From Deltaproteobacteria bacterium (lineage in GTDB: Bacteria > Desulfobacterota > Desulfobaccia > Desulfobaccales > 0-14-0-80-60-11), in the NCBI GenBank assembly GCA_016874915.1, contig VGSW01000020.1:1-34983 (forward strand): a stretch of 34,983 bases of DNA, read 5' to 3'. Positions 9,301 through 16,563 of this stretch are shown piece by piece (the stretch's first letter is position 1; every line of letters starts with the position of its first letter). The position numbers and the translations under genes were made by a program. The notes below the pieces were generated by a model. The model was given only the letters and a program-made list of their open reading frames with translations, was not told the DNA's origin and searched no databases.

Positions 9301-9435
9301 GACGTCGGAAAGGTCGGGGATGGCGTCCACCGGCAGATTGTACATGTGGTGGATGCCCACCGCGGCCACCAGTAGCCATAGGAGGATAATCAGGGTGCGA
9401 TTGCGAACGCAGGCTTCAATGATCCAGGCAACCAT
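6310..9435 (-). CDS. cusA: heavy-metal efflux RND pump, CusA/CzcA family
   Basis: Inner-membrane proton-driven trimeric pump (about 1,041 residues) that exports metal ions through a tripartite envelope channel. The N-terminus MVAWIIEACVRNRTLIILLW matches the family start, and TDFPEQAPQVVEDQVTYP and GVGWVFMYTLED are typical of the first periplasmic loop. The TM4 motif GDMVDASMVMVEDAHKHLE resembles the monovalent (Cu+/Ag+) HME-RND group more than Czc-type pumps, so copper or silver is the likely substrate (inference). The start at 9435 is set by family alignment. No Shine-Dalgarno precedes it because heptamer repeats fill 9442-9465; an upstream extension is repeat-derived. It is last in the operon after the adaptor gene. 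Confidence 0.93.
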   Translation of the reverse strand: MVAWIIEACVRNRTLIILLWLLVAAVGIHHMYNLPVDAIPDLSDVQVIVSTDFPEQAPQVVEDQVTYPLTTAMLAVPKAKVVRGYSLFALSLVYIIFEDGTDIYWARSRVLEYLNYVRGTLPAGVNPTLGPDATGVGWVFMYTLEDPTGKHDLAQLRSLQDWFIRYQLRTVQGVAEVASLGGFVKQYQVRVDPNKLAAYNLPLSKIKEAIQKSNQDTGGRLIEMAETEYMVRGLGYIKNIADVENVVVGTDGSGTPILIKSVAQVRLGPELRRGVSDANGQGEVAAGIVVMRFGENAKAVIERVKAKLEEIKPGLPPGVRIVTAYDRSGLINRAIDTLKEAIFEEIAIVALICVVFLLHVRSALVAIISLPMGVLISFILQYQFNITANILSLAGIAIAIGDMVDASMVMVEDAHKHLEHAPPGTDPLPIVLNAAKEVGPSLFFALLVLTVSFLPIFALEGETGRLFKPLAFTKTFAMGGASILAITLIPILMVYFIRGRIIPETRNPISRVTMALYRPVLRVVLRFPKTSILIAVAMMAATIYPFMKLGSEFMPALDEGDLLYMPTTMPGLSVTKARELLQQTDRIIASFPEVEYVLGKAGRAETATDPAPLNMIETTIKLKPREQWRPGYDMERLIKELDAAVKFPGLQNSWIGPIKTRIDMLSTGIKTPVGLKFLGNDLNVLNRLAEEVEPILKSVPGTASVYAERTTGGYYLDFEIDRAAAARYGLNVMDIQDVILTALGGQNLTQTVEGLERYPVNMRYLQDYRENLTALNRILIPTMTGAQIPMAQVAKIRIHQGPDMIKSEGARRTSWVYVDIRDIDVGTYIKKAKEAVATHLKLPAGYTLIWSGQFEYMERAREKLQIIIPITAVLVILLLYLSTFNMTKVAIILLAVPFSLIGAIWLIWYLGYNFSVGVIVGIIALAGLDAETGAIMLLYLDLVHDERKEKGLLRNYDDLKQSVMDGAVLRLRPKLMTVLANILGLLPVMWATGTGAEVAKRIAAPLFGGVTTSFLLELLIYPAVYLLWKWYSEVRHLGPQP

Positions 9436-9441
9436 AGGCGT

Positions 9442-9465
9442 GTTTTCGGTTTTCGGTTTTCGGTT
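9442..9465. repeat. heptamer repeat, GTTTTCG x3 plus variant
   Basis: Three exact 7-bp units and a degenerate fourth between the adaptor stop (9488) and the pump start (9435), occupying the place of a ribosome binding site. Confidence 0.85.
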
Positions 9466-9487
9466 GATGATCATGAGGAACGCTACT

Positions 9488-11143
9488 TTAATGCCGATGA
9501 ACCGGGGCCGGGGCCGGCTTGGTTTCAGGCGCGGGGGGAGGAGCCGGGGGCTTACCCGGAGCCGGCGGGCCGCCGTGGGCTTCATGCCCTGGCGCCCGGA
9601 GCATCTTGGCGATGGCCTCCCGGATGCGGGACTCGGAATCCAGCAGGAACTGGGCGGAAGTGACGATCTCCTCCCCGCCCTTCAGCCCTTCCGTCACCTG
9701 GCGCCAGCCGTCGTCGCCTTCCACCCCCACTTTCACCGGCCGGGGTTCAAACCGGCCTTTGCCCAGGGCGATAAATACCACCTGTTTTTCCCCGGAGTCC
9801 AGGATGGCCTCGGTGGGCACCGCCACCGTCGGCTCCGCCAGGGGCGCGTGGAGGTAAACCTGCCCGTACATCTCAGGTTTAAGCTTTATCCCCGGATTGG
9901 GGAGAGCCAGGCGCACCTTGGCGGTGCGGGTGGTGCCGCTTAAATAGGGATAGAGGTACTGGACCTTGGCGTGAAGGGTTTCTCCCGGAAGGTAGGCCAG
10001 GGTTACTTCCGCGTGTTGGCCCACCTTGACCCATGGAAGTTCGTATTCATAGACCTGGGCGTCCACCCACACCGTGGTCAAGTCCACCACTTCCAGCAAG
10101 GGCATGCCGGCCTGGACCATCTGGCCCTCGGTGACCATGCGTTTGATGACGATGCCGGTCACCGGGGAACTCAGGGTAAGATCCTTTTTCACCTCTCCCG
10201 TTTTTTCCAGGGCCTCAATCTGGCGGCGGCCGATGTCCCAGTACTCCAGGCGCCGCCGGGAGGCTTCCGCCAGCCGTTGAGCCGATTCTTTCACTTCCGG
10301 ATAAGGAGACTTTTCCAGGGTTTTCAAGTTCTTCAAGGCCAGGAGGTATTCCCGCTGGGCGGAGACCAGTTCGGGGCTGTAAATACTGATGAGCGGCTGG
10401 CCCTTGCGAATAGGCTCACCAGTGGCTTTAGCGTAAAGGCGATCCACCCAGCCGTTGATTTTGGTGGTCACTACGGCCAACTTTTTCTCATCGTAATTGA
10501 CGAGGCCCACCGCCCGGATGGTGCGGGTCAGGGGCCGCACCTCGGCTTTGGCGGTCCTGACCCCCATGGATTGGAGGGTATTGGGATCCACCGCGATAGC
10601 GCCTTCCGCGGCTGCCTCCCCTTCGGTTTCATAGACCGGGATCATGTCCATGCCGCAGGGGGCCTTGCCCGGCTTGTCGCTCACGTAGCCCGGGTCCATG
10701 GGGGAGATCCAGTATTTGACCTTACGTTCTTTCTTGACCGGCGTTCCGGGTTCCCCCTTTTCCACATAGACCGGCATCAGGTCCTGGCCTTTGGGGTCTT
10801 TGCCTGGCTGAGTCTTGACGTAATTGGGGTCCGTGGCGGAGACCCAATACTTCAGGGTCTTTCCTTCCACCACCTGGGCGCTCGGCGTGACGGGAAAGAC
10901 CGGCACCAGCTCCTGGCCTTTTTCATCTTTGCCCGGCTCGAAGCGGATGACCTCGGGGCTGGTGGGCGACACGTAGCACAAGGGTTTGCGTTCCCCCGGG
11001 GCCGCGGCGGTCCCGGGCGTGGAGGCCGGTGTTGGGCGCATCAGGTGGAATCCCGCCAGGTAGAGAACTCCCAGAATACCCAGGGATAAGGCCAGGCCCA
11101 GTATCAGGCCCCAAAAAAGATTACGACGGGGGGAAGGGGTCAT
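9488..11143 (-). CDS. cusB: efflux RND periplasmic adaptor with three heavy-metal-binding repeats (CusB-like)
   Basis: Membrane-fusion protein (about 551 residues) joining the pump to the outer-membrane channel. After an N-terminal membrane anchor come three successive metal-binding repeats (HMBD type): CYVSPTSPEVIRFEPGKD, YWVSATDPNYVKTQPGKD and YWISPMDPGYVSDKPGKAPC, each ending in a LVPVF/LMPVY/MIPVY turn. The usual hairpin, lipoyl and beta-barrel domains follow (GLVNYDEKKLAVVTTKINGWV, SPVTGIVIKRMVTEGQMV). Most homologues carry one such repeat, so three is unusual. The His/Pro-rich C-terminus (APAPVHRH) may add metal ligands. Start at 11143 has GGAGG upstream and overlaps the TolC-like stop as ATGA. 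Confidence 0.92.
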   Translation of the reverse strand: MTPSPRRNLFWGLILGLALSLGILGVLYLAGFHLMRPTPASTPGTAAAPGERKPLCYVSPTSPEVIRFEPGKDEKGQELVPVFPVTPSAQVVEGKTLKYWVSATDPNYVKTQPGKDPKGQDLMPVYVEKGEPGTPVKKERKVKYWISPMDPGYVSDKPGKAPCGMDMIPVYETEGEAAAEGAIAVDPNTLQSMGVRTAKAEVRPLTRTIRAVGLVNYDEKKLAVVTTKINGWVDRLYAKATGEPIRKGQPLISIYSPELVSAQREYLLALKNLKTLEKSPYPEVKESAQRLAEASRRRLEYWDIGRRQIEALEKTGEVKKDLTLSSPVTGIVIKRMVTEGQMVQAGMPLLEVVDLTTVWVDAQVYEYELPWVKVGQHAEVTLAYLPGETLHAKVQYLYPYLSGTTRTAKVRLALPNPGIKLKPEMYGQVYLHAPLAEPTVAVPTEAILDSGEKQVVFIALGKGRFEPRPVKVGVEGDDGWRQVTEGLKGGEEIVTSAQFLLDSESRIREAIAKMLRAPGHEAHGGPPAPGKPPAPPPAPETKPAPAPVHRH

Positions 11144-12465
11144 TTTTTGCCTCCGGGGGGCCGGGGCAGTTCCTGGCCCACCAGCCATTCCAGTTCGGCC
11201 CAGTTTTCTTCAAAGTCTTTCATATATTCCTGCAATTGCATTTCCGAATTGTAAACCGCGATTTGATTTTGGTAGACCTGGCTGAAATCCAGGGTTCCCA
11301 CCTGGTAGGAAGCCAGGGCCGCGGCGGACGCTTGCCGGGCCTGGGGCACAATGCCGTGATCATAGAGGGTGACTTGTTTGGCCAGGCGCTGCAGTTTGGC
11401 GTACCGGTCTTTAATCATGGCGCTGAGCTGGTTAAAGCCGGACTGATGAGCTTCTTTGGCCGCGTTCTGCCTGGCCTGCTCCTCCCGGATCTTAGGCTCG
11501 ATCTTGGAGCCGTGCCAGATGGGCAGATTGAACATCACCCTGCCGGTGAACATGTCCGGCTGTTTCTGGTTGATGGGGGGCGCCAAGGTCTGCCGGATAC
11601 CGTAAGCCAGGGAGACGGTGGCGTCGGGGTAATATTCCTTGCGGGCCAGGGCCACGGCCTTCTCTTGCTTGGCGATGAGGGCCTTCAAAGCCTGGAGCTG
11701 GGGCCGGGAATCGGCCTGGGCAAGGAGGTTATCCAGGCTCAGGGGCAGGGTCCGAGGGGTCAACGGCTGGGGCCGGGCCACGGCGGTGTGGGGCGCCTGG
11801 GACCTGAGGGCGTTAATGTCGGCCCGGGCCGATTCCTGCTTCTGGGTCCACTGGAAGAGGCGGTCCAGATAGCTGCCCAGTTCCACCTGGGCCTGGAGCA
11901 CGTCGGCCTGCTGCCCCTGCCCTACCCCGTAGCGGGTTTCCGCCACCCGCACCACCTGTTCCCAGAATTGCTTGTTCTTCTGGGTCAGGTCGAAATTGGC
12001 GTGGTAAAGGGAGAGGCTCCAGTAGGCAATGATCATTTTGGACCGGACTTCGTTGGCCTTTTCATGGTACGCGAACTTTTCTGACCGGGCTTGTTCCTCG
12101 GCCACTTCGGAGCGCAGCCGGCGTTTGCCGAAAAAAGGAAACTTTTGGGACAGCTCCACCATTTGCTGAGTCATGTCTTCCCGGTTCAAGGCCCAGGTGT
12201 CCGTGGGCACATCTTTCATGATGTAGGCCACCTCGGGATCATCCAGGGCCCCCGCGGGTTTGATGGCCTCCCGGGAGGCGGTGTGGAGGGAGGACATCTG
12301 CCTGACTTCGGCATTGGCTTTCAACGCCTCCGCCACCAGGGTCTGTAAATCCCGGGGCAGGTTGCCGTTGTTTTGGGCCCACAATGGGGTGGAGCTGCCG
12401 AGCATCCCGATGAGACAAAGGATCGGAACAAGTGTAACCGGGAAATGTCGCCGCTTGTAAGCCAT
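11140..12465 (-). CDS. TolC-family outer-membrane efflux protein (CusC-like)
   Basis: Outer-membrane channel of the tripartite metal exporter, about 441 residues. A Sec signal peptide is visible in the first 31 residues, with a hydrophobic stretch ending SSTPLWAQ. The mature part shows the two repeated coiled-coil modules of the family, seen as long Gln/Ala/Glu-rich helices with VELSQKFPFFGKR and later MFNLPIWHGSKIEPKIREEQARQNAAKEA. The start at 12465 is preferred over 12525 because it begins the signal peptide and has GAGGGG just upstream. It is translationally coupled (ATGA) to the adaptor gene and lies 98 bp after the YHS-domain gene. Confidence 0.9.
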   Translation of the reverse strand: MAYKRRHFPVTLVPILCLIGMLGSSTPLWAQNNGNLPRDLQTLVAEALKANAEVRQMSSLHTASREAIKPAGALDDPEVAYIMKDVPTDTWALNREDMTQQMVELSQKFPFFGKRRLRSEVAEEQARSEKFAYHEKANEVRSKMIIAYWSLSLYHANFDLTQKNKQFWEQVVRVAETRYGVGQGQQADVLQAQVELGSYLDRLFQWTQKQESARADINALRSQAPHTAVARPQPLTPRTLPLSLDNLLAQADSRPQLQALKALIAKQEKAVALARKEYYPDATVSLAYGIRQTLAPPINQKQPDMFTGRVMFNLPIWHGSKIEPKIREEQARQNAAKEAHQSGFNQLSAMIKDRYAKLQRLAKQVTLYDHGIVPQARQASAAALASYQVGTLDFSQVYQNQIAVYNSEMQLQEYMKDFEENWAELEWLVGQELPRPPGGKK

Positions 12466-12563
12466 CTTCCCCTCTGCCTTTATGAAGATTTTTGAGATTT
12501 GCCACATAACTTGGGAGATTGGCAAGGCCGGACGTCTCCACCTGGCCTTGCCTCCTGACCCTA

Positions 12564-12839
12564 TTATTTCCCCCCGGGACTCTTCTCCGGAGTTATTCCT
12601 TGTTCTTTCATCTTTTTAAGGTAACTCTCCGGGTCCTTTCTGAAGGCCTCGATGCAACCGGGGCAACAAAAGTAAACCCGCTGGCCCTGGTAGTCGGCGT
12701 AGAGACTCTTGTTAATCTTGCCGACCATGACCGGACAGTCGGTTTGCTCTTTAGCCGTAGGGTCGGCGGCCAAGCCGGCCCCGGCCAGGGACAGGGCCAA
12801 GAGCAATCCTAGGATTACGATAATAACCTTTTTCATCAT
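12564..12839 (-). CDS. secreted YHS/TRASH-like metal-binding protein
   Basis: A 91-residue protein with a Sec signal peptide (about residues 1-25, ending GAGLAAD) and a single YHS/TRASH-type module: CPVMVGKINKSLYADYQGQR, then VYFCCPGCIEAF with the CxxC metal-ligand pair and the trailing KDPESYLKKM helix. Such modules bind copper or related soft metals, so this is probably a periplasmic metal sensor, carrier or sink for the efflux system encoded just downstream. AAGGAG sits 5 bp before the first of two adjacent ATG codons. It could be the first gene of the operon. Confidence 0.85.
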   Translation of the reverse strand: MMKKVIIVILGLLLALSLAGAGLAADPTAKEQTDCPVMVGKINKSLYADYQGQRVYFCCPGCIEAFRKDPESYLKKMKEQGITPEKSPGGK

Positions 12840-13094
12840 TTCTACTCCTTAAGTGGAAATATTTTCAAGCAAAAACATCAAGGCGTTAGGATAACCTGGG
12901 CCAAAGCTCTAGGGTTTGGGCGTAAAAGAGCCATATCAGGCGTTACGTCAAAACCTGATTTTGCGGCCTTTGCCTCAAAGAAAACCCTATTGCGGGAATA
13001 TCCCAGGGATAATCAATCCCGATTCGCATGCAAGAGGCGGAACGGGCCATGCCCCCAGAAAACCTAAGACCCGATTAATACCGGGAACTTCAAC

Positions 13095-13475
13095 TTAGAT
13101 TTGGGCTGGAAAGGGATTAAGCTCAGGAGGGTGAAAGATGTTGGGGGTAACCGATTTTGCAGAAACGGTCAACTGGAGCAGGAAGTAAGGGGTGATCTGC
13201 CAGGCGGGCGTTTCGGAAGAACCTGGCGAAACGCAGGCTGAACTGACGGCACTGCAATGGCAGTTAAATATCCCGCCTTGACCGGAAGCGCCGCAATGGC
13301 CGGGAAGATCAGGCTGGCAGCATTTGCTGGAGCTGGGGCCGGGGCCAGGTGCATCACAATGGGAGCAGGCAACAGATGGAGGACTCACTTGGGAAAGGAT
13401 TCCCCCCGGCAAAAGAAAGACCGCGCCCAAAATTACAGCCCAAATAAGGTAACGGGATGCGGCGCCCCTTTTCAT
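13095..13475 (-). CDS. Cys-rich secreted protein upstream of the metal efflux operon
   Basis: A 126-residue protein with an N-terminal signal or anchor (IWAVILGAVFLLPGGILS) and a middle section with eight cysteines and three histidines: ACSHCDAPGPG, KCCQPDLPGHC and FNCHC, then AC. It is not recognisable as a known family. The soft-metal ligand density and position above the YHS gene suggest a periplasmic metal-binding accessory, like the small Cys/His-rich proteins often preceding RND metal exporters. No good ribosome binding site is visible and 255 bp separate it from the next gene, so it may be a separate transcript. The frame could also be fortuitous. Confidence 0.5.
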   Translation of the reverse strand: MKRGAASRYLIWAVILGAVFLLPGGILSQVSPPSVACSHCDAPGPGPSSSKCCQPDLPGHCGASGQGGIFNCHCSAVSSACVSPGSSETPAWQITPYFLLQLTVSAKSVTPNIFHPPELNPFPAQI

Positions 13476-13549
13476 AATTTATTTTATACCAAATCCATAG
13501 GAATTAGGCAAGGATTTTTCGGGCCAGGATACTGAGAATATTTGAAGGT

Positions 13550-13611
13550 TTATAAGGTGAGAATCAGCGGCAAAATCATGGGGCGGCGTTCCAGGGCCTT
13601 GAAAAACAGCT
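13550..13611 (-). pseudogene. relic of an RNase J gene 3' end
   Basis: The minus strand encodes LFFKALERRPMILPLILTL followed by TAA (13550-13609), the same 19 residues that end the intact RNase J gene at 16564. Bases 13584-13611 are identical to 16598-16625 (28 bp). Over the 60-bp coding overlap I count 11 differences, all synonymous. Directly upstream the frame has a TAG and the similarity stops. See the finding on an integration-like footprint. Confidence 0.88.
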
Positions 13612-13645
13612 ATTTTAGGGTGAATGCAAGATTTACTCTTGCTGC

Positions 13646-13788
13646 TTAACTATACATAACGCCATAAATATTTTCGCAGAATAGGATTTTGTCATTCTGA
13701 GCCGCCGTAGGCGGCGAAGAATCTAGGCCCTTCGCTTCGCTCAGGGTGAAAATGATGCGCAAGAACTTCTGACGCTATGTATAATTAA
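13646..13788. repeat. short inverted-repeat element around a palindromic repeat
   Basis: Ends TTAACTATACATAACGCC (13646-13663) and GACGCTATGTATAATTAA (13771-13788) are inverted repeats, 15 of 18 matching. Between them (13688-13760) is a palindromic sequence starting TTTGTCATTCTGAGCC, of the widespread TCATTCTGAGCGAAGCGAAGAATCT type. The right end supplies the TAG stop of the PEP-CTERM gene. Confidence 0.6.
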
Positions 13789-16180
13789 TATGAAACCTCT
13801 GCGAAACAACGTGTTTGTCATTCTGAGCGCCGCGAAGAATCTCGTATTTGAGATTCTTAACTTTGGCGGCGGCATAGAGGCCCGCAATGCCGGTCAGGAA
13901 GAGCCAGAAGGTGGCGGGAACGGGCACGGCGGCCCCAATGGGTATCAGGCGGCCGCCCTCCAAGAGATCATAGGTCAGGCCGTGCAGGTAGATATTTTCC
14001 GCGGTGGTGGCGTCATAATAAATGTTCAGGCCGTAACCGGTAATGTCGGTAACCTGGAGCCCGGTGAAGGTCACCCCCAGTATTCCATGCACGTAAAAGG
14101 CCCCGCCAAGGGTGTCGTTGCCGTCGAACAATGCCAGGGTTTGCCCGCTAAGATCCAAGAGGCCCCAAGCAAAGTTATTGTCATAGCCGTCCCAGACCGC
14201 GCCCAGGTCGTTGCCGGGAAGATAGAATTGGTGGGCATTGCCAGCCCCCGAAATGAAGCTCAGTTGGGCATTCCGGGTATTCCAGGAAGCGTTCATGGCG
14301 CTGCGGTTGATGAAATCCTGGGTGATGCGCCATTCGTCCCCGACGCTCCCTACCAGATAACCGGTAGGTTCCACCTTCAGGGTGGCGAAGGTCTGGATGG
14401 AGGGGTCGCTGAGATAGGAGCCGTGTTCGGTATAAGTGCCGCCGAAGCTGACGTTGGCGTTGGTGGTCTTCACCTGGCCGTAATTGGTGACGTCGCCGGT
14501 GAACGCGGCCTGGCTGCCGGTGATATTAAGCTGCCCCTGGGCCTGGTTGGTCACCGTCCCGGCGACGGTGGAGCTGCCGCCGGTCAAGGTCATGGCGCCG
14601 GTGTTGCTCAAACCGGCGGCGGTGTTGATGGTTCCATAGCCGGTGAGCGCAGCTTTATTGGCCAGGGGACCGCTGCCTCCCAGCGCGCCCCCGCTTAAGG
14701 TAATGGTTCCCTGATTGTCCAGACCCTGGCCGTTCAGGGTGACGGTCCGGCCCGCGCCGATGGTGAGGCCGGAGTAATTGGCCAGGCCGTCCCCCGCGGT
14801 GAAATCGGCGTTGAAGTTGACCGCGCCGCGGTTGATCAGGCGGCCACTGAAGGTCCCGCCGGAGTAATTAAAAGTCCCGGAAACGGGGTTCTCCAGGGTG
14901 CCCGTGACCCCGCCCCCTTGCTGGTTGAAGGTGGTGAAGCTCAGGGCGCCGCCCTGAAGGTTGAAGGCGCCGCCGCTCTTCAGGTTAATGGTGGTGGCGG
15001 AGAGGCTCCCGCCCTGGAGGTTGTAAGTGCCGCTGCTGCCCGCGGCGGTGGCCAGGTAGAGGGCATTGGTGACGGTATTGGTCCCCCCTATTTGGGTAAA
15101 GGCGCCGGCGCCGTAGTTGCCGATGTACTGATAGGGAGACGACAGGCTGCCGGTGCCGCTTAATTCGTAGGACCCCACCGCGCCGGCGTTATTGCCTACC
15201 AAGAGCGAATCGCTGATATTGTGGGCGCCGCCGGAATGGATGAAAGTGCCTTGGCTGTTATTGCCGACAATCGACGTAGGGGCGGAAAGACTGCCGCCGC
15301 TCAGGTTGTAAGTGCCGCGGCTGCCACTGGCATTGCCCATTATCAGGTACCGGCTCACAGTATGGGCGCCGCCCGTTTGGGTGAAAGTGCCCAGGCCCAC
15401 ATTTCCTACCAGCGCGTCCTGAGGGGAGAGATTGCCGCCGCTCAATTCATAGGAGCCCACGCCGCTGGCGTAATTGGCCAGGTAGAGGACCTGGCCGACC
15501 GTGGCGGCCCCTCCCGATTGCTTGAAAGTTCCGCTTCCTTGATTACCCACGTAGATATTAGGGGCCGAAAGAGTGCTGCCGCTGCCACTTAATTCATAGT
15601 AACCGCTGCCGCCGGCTTTAAACCCCAGATGCAGGTTGGTGCTGGTATTAGAGCCGGCATATTGATAGAAATAACCGGTGCCGGAAACGCCGACAAAGGT
15701 GTAGGGGGAAGACAGGCTCCCTGATAAACCACGGTCAACGTTCTGGCTTAATATATAAGTGCCGGTGCCGCCCGCGACATAGCCCAGGCGCAATTCCTGG
15801 TTGATGGTGTCGATGGCGGTATAATTATACCAACTGCCCCAACCCATGGAGCCGACAGTGGCGCTTTGTGCGGTGGTATATAACCGGGTGTTATCCTGGT
15901 TCAAACTTCCACCCGAATCGAGGAATAACAAAGTATAGGTCCGATCGGGACTGGGATCCCCGCCGTTCACAGGAGAAGTGGTGGTAATACAGACGTTGTC
16001 GCCGGCCTGAGGCCGGCCGTAGGGATTCCAGGCCGCGTCGGTAGTCCAGGTATGACCATAATATGCGCTTCCGACCCAGAATCTGTCTACAGCCCCAGCG
16101 GCGCTAGGCCACAGCGCCAGCAGCAAGACCCCCATCCCCAATAGGCGCCTCCATCCGGTGGCTATTTCTCGAACTGACAT
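13775..16180 (-). CDS. PEP-CTERM-type surface protein with tandem Gly/Ser-rich beta repeats
   Basis: About 801 residues. A signal peptide (about 1-30, ending PSAAGA) is followed by WVGSAYYGHTWTTDAAWNP and a long series of imperfect repeats of about 40-50 residues with units such as YVGNQGSGTFKQSGG, LYLANYASGVGSYELSGG and GTYNLSGGSLSA, consistent with a parallel beta-helix as in autotransporter passenger regions. The C-terminal sorting signal is VPVPATFWLFLTGIAGLYAA with a short basic end, the VPxPA-type PEP-CTERM pattern recognised by exosortase. An extra 26-residue tail (NLKYEILRGAQNDK and on) is encoded by a dispersed repeat. Start at 16180 has GGAGGT upstream. It probably sits on the surface or in extracellular matrix; no exosortase gene is in the window. 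Confidence 0.85.
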   Translation of the reverse strand: MSVREIATGWRRLLGMGVLLLALWPSAAGAVDRFWVGSAYYGHTWTTDAAWNPYGRPQAGDNVCITTTSPVNGGDPSPDRTYTLLFLDSGGSLNQDNTRLYTTAQSATVGSMGWGSWYNYTAIDTINQELRLGYVAGGTGTYILSQNVDRGLSGSLSSPYTFVGVSGTGYFYQYAGSNTSTNLHLGFKAGGSGYYELSGSGSTLSAPNIYVGNQGSGTFKQSGGAATVGQVLYLANYASGVGSYELSGGNLSPQDALVGNVGLGTFTQTGGAHTVSRYLIMGNASGSRGTYNLSGGSLSAPTSIVGNNSQGTFIHSGGAHNISDSLLVGNNAGAVGSYELSGTGSLSSPYQYIGNYGAGAFTQIGGTNTVTNALYLATAAGSSGTYNLQGGSLSATTINLKSGGAFNLQGGALSFTTFNQQGGGVTGTLENPVSGTFNYSGGTFSGRLINRGAVNFNADFTAGDGLANYSGLTIGAGRTVTLNGQGLDNQGTITLSGGALGGSGPLANKAALTGYGTINTAAGLSNTGAMTLTGGSSTVAGTVTNQAQGQLNITGSQAAFTGDVTNYGQVKTTNANVSFGGTYTEHGSYLSDPSIQTFATLKVEPTGYLVGSVGDEWRITQDFINRSAMNASWNTRNAQLSFISGAGNAHQFYLPGNDLGAVWDGYDNNFAWGLLDLSGQTLALFDGNDTLGGAFYVHGILGVTFTGLQVTDITGYGLNIYYDATTAENIYLHGLTYDLLEGGRLIPIGAAVPVPATFWLFLTGIAGLYAAAKVKNLKYEILRGAQNDKHVVSQRFHINYT
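13814..13858. repeat. dispersed palindromic repeat within the PEP-CTERM gene 3' end
   Basis: Contains GTCATTCTGAGCGCCGCG and AAGAATCT, related to 13688-13760 and 28906-28993, plus a second palindrome AAGAATCTC / GAGATTCTT. Read on the minus strand it encodes the aberrant tail after the sorting signal. Confidence 0.7.
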
Positions 16181-16385
16181 GCGTACACCTCCAATTTCCA
16201 TAATGGTCCGGAGTTTAAATGTCTGTATCAACCCTGGTGAATCGCAAGATCGTGAAAAATTTGGGAGATTGGACACCCGCAGACCCGAGAAAGGGTAGGG
16301 AGGAAAGGGTAAACTAAAGGGGAGCGATCAGTCGGAGCGGGAGTCGTTTAGATAAAAAGGGGTCTTTACCTCCTCTCTTCTAGTT
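16181..16385 (-). promoter_or_regulatory. leader of the PEP-CTERM gene
   Basis: About 205 bp between the terminator hairpin at 16386-16417 and the start codon. The ribosome site GGAGGT is clear. I could not identify a convincing promoter. A second weak hairpin lies further up, at about 16433-16455. Confidence 0.3.
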
Positions 16386-16417
16386 AAAAAACCGGGTGCC
16401 TTTTGTCGGCAACCCGG
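16386..16417 (-). terminator. Rho-independent terminator, minus strand
   Basis: On the minus strand CCGGGTTGCC, a 7-base loop, GGCACCCGG (one bulged base), then TTTTTT. It lies 147 bp after the rnj stop and upstream of the PEP-CTERM gene, so it either ends the rnj transcript or acts as an attenuator for the next gene. Confidence 0.75.
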
Positions 16418-16563
16418 CCATCCATGTGCCTTCTATCCCCCTCAGGGTGGATTTCCATTGAAAACTACGGGTATCAAATTATGTATTGATTTGCAAGAAA
16501 TAATTTTAATTTTAATTGGAATTTTTTTGGGGGGCAATTCAGCTGGGGGAACCGGCTTCGCAT

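Noticed and set aside
13790-14698. Plus-strand 302-codon frame opposite the PEP-CTERM gene
   Set aside because: Low-complexity mirror of the Gly/Ser repeats; no signal or domain.
16386-16460. Possible cyclic-di-GMP (GEMM) riboswitch upstream of the PEP-CTERM gene
   Set aside because: Only a GGCCGGGTTGCCG-like end resembles the class; the conserved 5' half and core are absent, and the hairpin plus T run is adequately explained as a terminator.
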